Below are positions 57,609 through 64,000 of a stretch of DNA of 64,000 nucleotides, piece after piece. Position 1 is the first letter of the stretch, and each line of letters starts with the position of its first letter. The stretch spans positions 1 through 64,000 of the forward strand of contig CAWAWR010000016.1 in assembly GCA_963785745.1 (NCBI GenBank), written 5' to 3'. The position numbers were made by a program, and so were the translations under genes. Below the pieces are notes generated by a model. It had not been told where the DNA came from. It was given only the letters and a program-made list of their open reading frames with translations, and did not search any database. The DNA is from VAZQ01 sp963785745 (GTDB lineage: Bacteria; Pseudomonadota; Alphaproteobacteria; Rhizobiales; Xanthobacteraceae).

Positions 57609-58589
57609 ATGACCCAGATTGCGTTTGCTCTTCTTGCCGCATTGCTCTCGGTGGGCGCCGCATCGGCGCAGCCGGCCGCCGATAGCCAGTGGCCGAAGGA
57701 ACGGCCGATCCGGCTGATCGTGCCGTTCCAGCCCGGTAGTAGCTCGGACGTCATTGCCCGGATCGTGAGCCAGCGGCTGGCCGAGCGGCTCGGCCAGCAG
57801 ATCGTGGTCGACAACCGCGTCGGCGCCAGCGCTACGCTCGGCAGCGAGGCGGTCGCCCGCGCCGAGCCCGACGGCTACACCATAGGGCTCGCGAACACGA
57901 CCACGCACGCATCGGCGACGGCGATGCAGGCGAAGCCTGCTTATGATCCGGTCAAGGATTTCACGCCGGTCGTCCTGATCGGCAATTCGCCGATGGTGAT
58001 CCTCGCGACGCCGAAGCTCGCCGCGCAGAATATCCAGGAGCTGCTCGCGCTCGCCAAGGCGAAACCTGGCACGCTCAACTACGCATCGGCCGGCCCCGGC
58101 AGCATCGCGCATCTCACGGGAGCGCTGCTGGAGAAGATGGGCAACGTCCGGATGACGCATGTGCCCTATCGCGGCACCGCGCAGTCGGTCATCGACCTGA
58201 TGGAAGGGCGCATCGAGCTGCTGATGGGGACGATCGCGCCGTCGCTGGCGCATATCCGCGATGGCAAGATGCGCGCATTGGCGACGACCGGTGCAAAACG
58301 GAATGCGCAATTGCCGGACGTCCCGACCGTCGCCGAATCCGGGCTGGCCGGCTACGAGGCGGGCTTGTGGAGCGCCTTCGTGCTGCCCGCCAAGGCGCCG
58401 GCGGCTGTCGTCGCGCGGCTCAACCGCGAGGTCATCGCGGTGGTGAATGCGCCGGAGACGCGCGCGGCGCTCGACAAGCAGGGCGTGGTGGTAGAGACCA
58501 GCACGCCGGAAGAGCTGGGCGCGCTGATCCGCAACGACGTGACGCGCTGGAGCGCGATCATCCGCGAAGCGGGGATCAGCCCCAAGTGA
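57609..58589 (+). CDS. TctC/Bug-family substrate-binding protein
   Basis: A 326-residue exported protein. Signal peptide MTQIAFALLAALLSVGAASAQ. Motifs: IRLIVPFQPGSSSDVIARIV, QIVVDNRVGASATLGSE, EPDGYTIGLANT, MTHVPYRGTAQSVIDLM and LPDVPTVAESGL. CTCGGGAGA precedes the ATG. The hydrolase at 58610 follows after 20 bases and is probably on the same transcript. The ligand loop PGSSSD (others have PGG or AGG) is a small difference that may change carboxylate binding. Confidence 0.88.
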   Translation: MTQIAFALLAALLSVGAASAQPAADSQWPKERPIRLIVPFQPGSSSDVIARIVSQRLAERLGQQIVVDNRVGASATLGSEAVARAEPDGYTIGLANTTTHASATAMQAKPAYDPVKDFTPVVLIGNSPMVILATPKLAAQNIQELLALAKAKPGTLNYASAGPGSIAHLTGALLEKMGNVRMTHVPYRGTAQSVIDLMEGRIELLMGTIAPSLAHIRDGKMRALATTGAKRNAQLPDVPTVAESGLAGYEAGLWSAFVLPAKAPAAVVARLNREVIAVVNAPETRAALDKQGVVVETSTPEELGALIRNDVTRWSAIIREAGISPK

Positions 58590-58609
58590 CAAGTGCGGGG
58601 AGTGAACAC

Positions 58610-59449
58610 ATGAGCGTCGACGCGCTGGCGGACATCCATGTCGAGGATATCGAATACCTCCGGCACCGGAGTGGGCCGCTGCTGGCGCGCATCTACCGGC
58701 CGAAAGAGGGCAGGCCGCGCGCCGCGCTGGTCTCCATGCATGGCGGCCGCTGGACGCGCGAGACGCGTCTCACCAACACCGTGATCGACGAAGCGCTGGC
58801 GCGCGACGGCGCGCTGGTGCTGGCACTCGACATCCGCATGCCGACGGTCGCCGGTTATCCCGACTGCCTCGCCGACATCAATTATGGGATCCGCTGGCTC
58901 AAGGTTTACGCACGTATGCTGGGTGTCGCCGACGAGCACATCGGCGGCATCGGTACATCGAGCGGCGGCCATCAGATGACGCTCAGCGCGTTACGCCCGC
59001 GCGATCCGCGTTACACGGCGATTCCCGGTCCTGAAAACGTCGACGCGTCGCTGGCATTCCTCATCGCCGGCTGGCCGGTGCTCGATCCGCTCGCGCGCTA
59101 CAAGATGGCAAAGGCGCAAGGCAACGAGGAAATGCTCTCGGCGCATCACGCCTATTGGCCGGACGAAGCCGCGCAGGCCGAGGGCAATCCGCAGATGATC
59201 CTCGACCGCGGCGAGCCCGTGGAGCTTCCGCCGGCGCTGGTGATCCAGGGCACCGCCGATGTGGTCTTGCCGGACGGCATGGCCGACAAATTCGCGGCCG
59301 CCTATCGCAGGGCCGGCGGCGCGGTCGACCTGCGCAAGTTCGAAGGCCAGCCGCATACCTTCATCACCAAGGAGCCGGCCAATCCGGCCTCGATCGAAGC
59401 CATCGAGGCGATCAAGACCTTCGTCCGCGCGCGCACCGGCCGCCGATGA
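58610..59449 (+). CDS. Alpha/beta-hydrolase (esterase/lipase-like)
   Basis: A 279-residue cytoplasmic protein. Complete triad candidates: Ser in GIGTSSGGHQMTLS, Asp in QGTADVVLPDGM, His in EGQPHTFITK. HGG (VSMHGGRWTR) is the oxyanion motif seen in hormone-sensitive-lipase-like enzymes. ATG 58610 follows GGGGAG. It is directly downstream of the Bug gene 57609, so it probably hydrolyses an ester or amide of the imported compound. It is of a different subfamily from the proteins at 14073 and 33805. Confidence 0.85.
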   Translation: MSVDALADIHVEDIEYLRHRSGPLLARIYRPKEGRPRAALVSMHGGRWTRETRLTNTVIDEALARDGALVLALDIRMPTVAGYPDCLADINYGIRWLKVYARMLGVADEHIGGIGTSSGGHQMTLSALRPRDPRYTAIPGPENVDASLAFLIAGWPVLDPLARYKMAKAQGNEEMLSAHHAYWPDEAAQAEGNPQMILDRGEPVELPPALVIQGTADVVLPDGMADKFAAAYRRAGGAVDLRKFEGQPHTFITKEPANPASIEAIEAIKTFVRARTGRR

Positions 59450-59520
59450 TTTTGCCTTTGCCCCGCGACACCGGCGCCTGAATCGCGATAAGCTCCCCTG
59501 GATCGGTTCCAGGGAGTGCA

Positions 59521-60855
59521 ATGAGCGATCAGCCGGGCGTCACATTTGAATCTGCGTTGTCGGAGCGCGTCGCCGCCATGGCGGACGCCTGCACGCAATG
59601 CGGCAAATGCTTCGAGGCTTGCCCGATCACGGAGGCGGCCGGCGTCGCCGACGCCGCCCCGCGCGCGGTGCTCGCCGGCGTCGTCGACATTCTGCGCCTG
59701 GGCGACGGCAACGAAGCGGCGCGCAAATGGGCGAGCGCGTGCCTCCTGTCGGGCGAATGCATCAAGGCGTGCGACTACGGCGTCAATCCGCGCTTCATGC
59801 TGGCGATGGCGCGCAGCACCATGGCGCGTGTCAAGAACGATCCGCGCGAGCAGCGCAAGCAGGGCGTCCAGGACTTCCGCAAGGTGGCGCGCGACGTGAC
59901 CCATATCTCGCGCATGCAGCTCGACGACGAACTGCTGGCGCGGCTCGGCCAGAAGGCCGATGCGCCCGCAACGGATATGCGGCCGGATTTCGTGTTTTAC
60001 ACCGGCTGCAACGTGCTCAAGACGCCGCATATCGCGCTGCTCGCGCTCGACGTCATGGACACCATCGGCGCCACTTATCAGGTGATGGGCGGGCCGAGCC
60101 ATTGCTGCGGCGTCGTGCAGATGCGCACCGGCGACGCCGCGACCTCGGGGCGTTTCTCCGAGAACACGATGGATAAGCTCGCGAGCAGCAAGTCCGGGCA
60201 GGTCGTGTCGTGGTGTCCGAGCTGCCACATCCAGTTCACCGAGACCGCGCTGCCGACCGTTGAAAAAGTCCGCGGCGCAAAGCCGTTCGAGATGACGCCG
60301 TTCATGCTCTATCTGCGGGCCAATCTTGACCGACTGCGACCGTATTTGCGCGCGCGTGTGCCGATGCGCATCGCGTTGCACAAACACCCTGGCGTCCACG
60401 GCGTCGTGGAAGCGGCCGAGGACATCCTACGCGCCGTGCCCGGCGTCGAGCTGGTCGATCTGCAGCAGCCTGCGATCGGCGCCATGAGCAACTACTTCCG
60501 GGCGCTGCCCAAGCTCCGGCGCGAGCTGCAGCAGAACGAACTCGACGCCGCGGAGGCGGCCGGCATCGATGCGCTGGTCGCGGTCTATCACGCCGACCAC
60601 CGCGAGCTGTGCGCGCATGAGGCCGTGCGGCCGTTCCGCATCCTCAACATGCTGGAGATCGTCGGCGCGAGCATGGGGCTCAACCGCGACGACACCTACA
60701 AGCGGCTCAAGATCATGAACGACGCCGACGCGATCGCGGCCGATTGCCGCGACCTCGTGACGAAACACGGTCTCGACCCCGAGACCACGCGGGCGGTGAT
60801 CCAGGCGATGCTCGAGGAGCAGCCCTTGCCGGTCAGCGCCGGCACGGCATCGTAG
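59521..60855 (+). CDS. HdrD/GlpC-like iron-sulfur protein with one CCG domain intact
   Basis: A 444-residue protein without membrane segments. Cluster 1: Cys 24, 27, 30, 34 (CTQCGKCFEACP). Cluster 2: Cys 74, Ser 77, Cys 80, Cys 84 (CLLSGECIKAC), one Cys replaced by Ser. CCG domain 1: GCNVLKTPH, HCCGVVQ and WCPSCH are complete. CCG domain 2 has lost its cysteines (HKHPGVHG, QQPAIGAM, VYHADH). Such proteins move electrons in heterodisulfide reductases and lactate/glycolate oxidases. No flavin partner is adjacent. AGGGAG precedes ATG. Confidence 0.85.
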   Translation: MSDQPGVTFESALSERVAAMADACTQCGKCFEACPITEAAGVADAAPRAVLAGVVDILRLGDGNEAARKWASACLLSGECIKACDYGVNPRFMLAMARSTMARVKNDPREQRKQGVQDFRKVARDVTHISRMQLDDELLARLGQKADAPATDMRPDFVFYTGCNVLKTPHIALLALDVMDTIGATYQVMGGPSHCCGVVQMRTGDAATSGRFSENTMDKLASSKSGQVVSWCPSCHIQFTETALPTVEKVRGAKPFEMTPFMLYLRANLDRLRPYLRARVPMRIALHKHPGVHGVVEAAEDILRAVPGVELVDLQQPAIGAMSNYFRALPKLRRELQQNELDAAEAAGIDALVAVYHADHRELCAHEAVRPFRILNMLEIVGASMGLNRDDTYKRLKIMNDADAIAADCRDLVTKHGLDPETTRAVIQAMLEEQPLPVSAGTAS

Positions 60856-60856
60856 G

Positions 60857-61585
60857 CTACTTCCGCATCTCGCTCGACGAGTTGATCACCGCGTGGATGT
60901 TGCGCGCGAAGTCGACCGCGCTCGGGACGTCCATGGTGAGGGCGCGGCGGAGAAACTCCTTGGCGCTGTCGGTCGCAATGGCAGGCGTCTCGATGATCCG
61001 CTTGCACAGCGCGTCGACGAACGTATCGAGCTCCGCGTCGGGGATCACTTCGGTCACGATGCCGGCTTCGCGTGCTCGCGTGGCGCTGATGGTCGCGCAG
61101 GAATACACCAGATAGGTGAGGTCCTTTCGCGACACCCGGTCCATCAGCGCCGACATCACCATGGTCGGCATGATGCGGTGTGACATTTCCGGGATCTGGA
61201 ATTTGGCGCTCTCCGCCGCGATGGTGATGTCGGCGACGCCGGCAATGGCGCAGCCGTAGCCGGCGGCAAGCCCGCGCACCACCGCAATCACCGGAACGGT
61301 AGCGGCGCGGAACGCGGCATAGCTGTCGAAGATCACCTCCGATTGGCGCCGGCGCACGAGCGCCTCCGGATCGACCGCCGGGCGCTGGCCCATGCCCGCG
61401 CGGCCGACGCAGAAATCCTTGCCGTTGCCGTTCAACACCACCAGCCGCGACGTTTCTCCGGCCTTGAGCAATGTCTCGGTCAGTGTGGTCGCCATCGGAT
61501 CGGTCGCACCGTTGCCGTGGTCCGGCCGGTTGAGGGTGATGCGCAGGATCGGTCCGTCCTGCTTGACCAGAATATCGTCGCTCAT
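60857..61585 (-). CDS. Enoyl-CoA hydratase/isomerase family protein
   Basis: A 242-residue crotonase. Oxyanion motifs are GKDFCVGRAGMG and VRGLAAGYGCAIAGVADI. The first catalytic Glu is missing (GYGCAIAG), the second present (QIPEMSHRIMP). It may be an isomerase or lyase. It starts 29 bases after the stop... of the molybdoenzyme subunit upstream (61617), same strand, so both may be one transcript. It is tail-to-tail with the Hdr-like gene, one base apart. Substrate unknown. Confidence 0.82.
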   Translation of the reverse strand: MSDDILVKQDGPILRITLNRPDHGNGATDPMATTLTETLLKAGETSRLVVLNGNGKDFCVGRAGMGQRPAVDPEALVRRRQSEVIFDSYAAFRAATVPVIAVVRGLAAGYGCAIAGVADITIAAESAKFQIPEMSHRIMPTMVMSALMDRVSRKDLTYLVYSCATISATRAREAGIVTEVIPDAELDTFVDALCKRIIETPAIATDSAKEFLRRALTMDVPSAVDFARNIHAVINSSSEMRK

Positions 61586-61616
61586 GTTGTCTTTCCTTTC
61601 TTTGCCGCGGTTTTGT

Positions 61617-63947
61617 CTAACTCTTTCGCGCTTCCTGGATCGCGCGCCAGACGCGCTCCGGCGTTGCCGGCATCTCGATATGCTTCACCCCGAATTCCGA
61701 CAGCGCATCGACAATGGCGTTCACCACCACCGCCAGCGCCGGCGTGGTGCCGCCTTCGCCGCCGGAGCGGATGCCGAGCGGATTGAGCGGGGAGGGCGTC
61801 TCGCCGATCTCGGTCGCGAACGACGGCAGCGTGTCGGCGCGCGGCATGATGTAGTCCATGAACGAGCCGGAGAGGAGCTGCCCGCTGGCGGGGTCGTAGC
61901 AGCATTCCTCGCCGAGCGCCTGGCCGACGCCCTGCGCGATACCGCCATGCGCCTGGCCGTGCAGGATCAGCGGATTAACCGCGCGGCCGACGTCATCGAG
62001 CGCGGCATAGCTGGCGAGCGCCACCGCGCCGGTGTCGGGATCGACCTCGACCTCGCAAACGTGTGTGCCGAAGGGAAAGCCGCCGCCGGTGAAGGTGACG
62101 TCCGACACGGCGGTCAGCGGCCCGCGCAATTCGTCGGGCAGGTCGTTGCGGGTGATCGCCGCATTCGCCACCTCGAACAGATCGAGCGATCGGTCGTTGG
62201 CGGTGAAGCGGCCGTCCTTGAATTCGACGTCCTTGACGCCTGTCTCCGCGATGTGCGCCACGATGCGCTTGGCCTTCGCGACGATGTCGCTGGTCGCATT
62301 ACCGATGACGATGCCTGCCATGCGCATCGAGCGGCCGGAATGCGAGCCGCCGCCGGCCGCGACCGTATCGGTGTCGCCGGTGATCAGGCGTACCCGCTCG
62401 AACGGGACGCCGAGCCATTCGGTGACGAGTTGCGCGAAGCTGGTCTCGTGGCCCTGGCCGCTCGACAGCGTTCCGATCACCACGTCAACGAAGCCGTTGA
62501 GCGCGACCGTGATCTCGGTGCGCTCGCGCGGGATGCCGCTGGTCAGCTCGATGTAGTTGGCGACGCCGATGCCGCGGAGCTTCCCGTTCCGGCGCGACTC
62601 GCGCTTACGCTTCGCAAAGCCCGGCCAGTCGGCGAGGGCGAGCGCGGCGTCCATCGCCTTCTTGTAGCCGCCGCCGTCGCAGGTGAGGCCGAGCGGGTTG
62701 ACATAGGAGCGCGGCCGCTCCGGCACGAGATTGCGCCGCCGCAGCGACACGCGGTCGAAGCCGCATTGGGCGGCGGCGAGGTCGATCAGCCGCTCGATCA
62801 CGAACATCGCCTCGGGACGGCCGGCGCTGCGGTAGGAATTGGTCGGTGGCGTATTGGTCATGACGGCGCGGGCCCGGAAATGCGCCGCCGGGATCTTGTA
62901 GACGCTGGACATCAGCTCGACGCCCTTCACCAGCGCGACGAAGCTCACGGTATGTGCGCCGATATTGCTGGTGTTGGTGCCGCGCAGCGCCAGGAAATGG
63001 CCGTCGGCGTCGAGCGCCAGCTCGGCCTGCACGGCGAGGTCGCGGCCCTGATAGTCGCTCAGGAAGGATTCCGAGCGCTCGCAGGTCCACTTCACCGGCC
63101 GCGACAGCCGCCGCGCGGCCCAGCACACCAGCGCGAATTCCGGATAGAAGGCGTTGCGGGTGCCGAAATTGCCGCCGACGTCGCGCGCGATCACGCGCAC
63201 GGCATTCTCCGCGACGCCGAGGATGCCCGACAGCTCGGCCTTCTGCCGCACGACATTGCCGCTGCCGGCATGCAGCGTGTAGCGGCCGGTGCGGGCGTCG
63301 TAGACACCGACCGCGGCGCGCGGCTCCATCGGCACGCCGGTGACGCGCTGCACCTGCGTATCGAGCGACACCACATGCGCGGCATTCTTGAATGCAGCTT
63401 CGGTGGCGGCAGCGTCGCCGACGTCGGCGTCGACGCAGACATTGGAGCCGTCCTTGAACACGGACGGCGCGCCGGGGTTGGCCGAGGCCAGCGAGCGGGT
63501 CACCGGATCGAGCGGCTCATACTCCACGACGACCAGCTCGGCGCCGGTCTTGGCGGCTGCGATCGAGTTGGCGACCACCATCGCCACCGCTTCGCCCGCG
63601 AAACGGACCTTGTCGGCGGGAAGGGGATAGTGCGGCGTGGTGACGGCATCGCTGCCGTCGCGATTGCGCAGCGAGATATCGGGCGCGCCGCGCAACACCG
63701 GACGGTGCGGGATCGGCTTCAGCCCGTCGGCCAGCAGATCGTCGCCGGTCAGCACCGCAAGCACGCCGTCGGCGGCGCGCGCGTCTGCCGTCGCGATCGA
63801 GCGGATGCGCGCATGCGCATGCGGCGCACGCACCATCGCGGCATAGGCCTGGCCCGGGAGATTGACGTCGTCGCTGAAGCAGCCGCCTCCGGTGACGAGG
63901 CGCAAATCCTCCTTCCGCCGGACGTCGCTGCCGATCCTGATGTTCAT
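61617..63947 (-). CDS. Xanthine-dehydrogenase/CoxL-type molybdopterin-binding large subunit
   Basis: A 776-residue protein. N-terminal domain: RRKEDLRLVTGGGCFSDD, VRAPHAHARIRSI. Molybdenum domain: ARDVGGNFGTRNAFYPE, then TNSYRSAGRPEAMFVIERLID (where CoxL of CO dehydrogenase has a Cys in AYRCSFR, so this is not a CO dehydrogenase). GIRSGGEGGTTPA near the C-terminus carries the catalytic Glu. Signal peptide absent. The 2Fe-2S and FAD subunits are not downstream; they may lie beyond the right edge. An open minus-strand frame from 64000 ends with TGA overlapping this ATG, hinting at an upstream partner. Confidence 0.9.
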   Translation of the reverse strand: MNIRIGSDVRRKEDLRLVTGGGCFSDDVNLPGQAYAAMVRAPHAHARIRSIATADARAADGVLAVLTGDDLLADGLKPIPHRPVLRGAPDISLRNRDGSDAVTTPHYPLPADKVRFAGEAVAMVVANSIAAAKTGAELVVVEYEPLDPVTRSLASANPGAPSVFKDGSNVCVDADVGDAAATEAAFKNAAHVVSLDTQVQRVTGVPMEPRAAVGVYDARTGRYTLHAGSGNVVRQKAELSGILGVAENAVRVIARDVGGNFGTRNAFYPEFALVCWAARRLSRPVKWTCERSESFLSDYQGRDLAVQAELALDADGHFLALRGTNTSNIGAHTVSFVALVKGVELMSSVYKIPAAHFRARAVMTNTPPTNSYRSAGRPEAMFVIERLIDLAAAQCGFDRVSLRRRNLVPERPRSYVNPLGLTCDGGGYKKAMDAALALADWPGFAKRKRESRRNGKLRGIGVANYIELTSGIPRERTEITVALNGFVDVVIGTLSSGQGHETSFAQLVTEWLGVPFERVRLITGDTDTVAAGGGSHSGRSMRMAGIVIGNATSDIVAKAKRIVAHIAETGVKDVEFKDGRFTANDRSLDLFEVANAAITRNDLPDELRGPLTAVSDVTFTGGGFPFGTHVCEVEVDPDTGAVALASYAALDDVGRAVNPLILHGQAHGGIAQGVGQALGEECCYDPASGQLLSGSFMDYIMPRADTLPSFATEIGETPSPLNPLGIRSGGEGGTTPALAVVVNAIVDALSEFGVKHIEMPATPERVWRAIQEARKS

Positions 63948-64000
63948 ATGAGATTTTTACGCGAAGTGCGACGGAGGTCGATGATGAGCGCACAATAGAG

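Noticed and set aside
61617..63947. Calling the large subunit a CO dehydrogenase (CoxL)
   Set aside because: The active-site loop is NSYRSAGRPEA, lacking the Cys of AYRCSFR.
61392..63998. An 868-codon open frame on the plus strand
   Set aside because: It is antisense to the molybdopterin large subunit. Its composition (Arg, His, Asp, Ala) has no recognisable domain.
63944..64000. An open minus-strand tail ending in ATGA overlap with the molybdoenzyme start
   Set aside because: Only 18 codons are visible and another frame is also open, so no gene can be called.
1..64000. Search for tRNA, rRNA, riboswitches, insertion sequences, prophage and attachment sites
   Set aside because: No cloverleaf, conserved aptamer, transposase or integrase sequence was recognised by eye on either strand.

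Overview
The window is GC-rich, gene-dense bacterial chromosome. It looks like an alphaproteobacterium of the Hyphomicrobiales, close to the Bradyrhizobium / Rhodopseudomonas / Xanthobacteraceae group. This rests on protein style, the very large number of TctC/Bug periplasmic binding proteins, and twin-hairpin repeats built on CCCCGC-GCGGGG stems. It is an inference: no rRNA, tRNA or marker gene is present. I see no phage, transposase, CRISPR array or replication origin.

Layout. 1-3.6 kb: a cut-off sensor-type protein, a decayed Bug gene, a 4,5-dihydroxyphthalate-decarboxylase-like gene and a Bug gene. 3.6-9 kb (minus strand): a complete branched-chain-type ABC importer (binding protein, LivG, LivF, LivH, LivM) followed by a cupin. 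9.2-16.3 kb: a second importer on the plus strand (cupin, LivH, LivM, LivG, LivF, Bug protein, hydrolase), facing a Liv-type binding protein on the minus strand. 16.3-27.7 kb: housekeeping and envelope genes, including a cytochrome b561 / molybdopterin oxidoreductase pair and a coupled cassette of two glycosyltransferases and a radical-SAM enzyme opposite a 661-residue membrane protein. A PdxA homologue, a TPR protein and a zinc alcohol dehydrogenase follow. 27.7-41.6 kb: catabolic-looking genes (second decarboxylase-like protein, GlcG-like protein, Bug, amidohydrolase, two exported methyltransferase-fold paralogues, hydrolase plus PanB-like protein, frameshifted Bug, crotonase, thiolase, frameshifted DUF35, acyl-CoA ligase). 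41.6-64 kb: more Bug genes, a two-subunit Rieske oxygenase with divergent LysR regulator, an NDP-forming acyl-CoA synthetase with crotonase, a coupled Bug-UbiD-flavin oxidoreductase operon, a VOC protein, a flavin monooxygenase, Bug plus hydrolase, an HdrD-like iron-sulfur protein, a third crotonase and a xanthine-dehydrogenase-type large subunit.

How the genes work together. The recurring unit is a periplasmic binding protein next to one to three enzymes for aromatic or carboxylic acids: ring hydroxylation, decarboxylation, CoA activation, hydration, thiolysis. This suggests an accessory catabolic island for scavenging many organic acids. There are eleven Bug-family loci (nine intact, two broken) but no TctA/TctB permease here, so the cognate transporters must lie elsewhere or the proteins serve as sensors.

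Many adjacent genes share ATGA or GTGA start/stop overlaps, so operon assignments are reasonably firm. Substrates cannot be assigned from sequence alone. The leads most worth following are the glycosyltransferase / radical-SAM cassette, the coupled Bug-UbiD-LLM operon, the exported methyltransferase-fold paralogues, the HdrD-like protein with a degenerate second CCG domain, and short tandem repeats sitting on gene ends.
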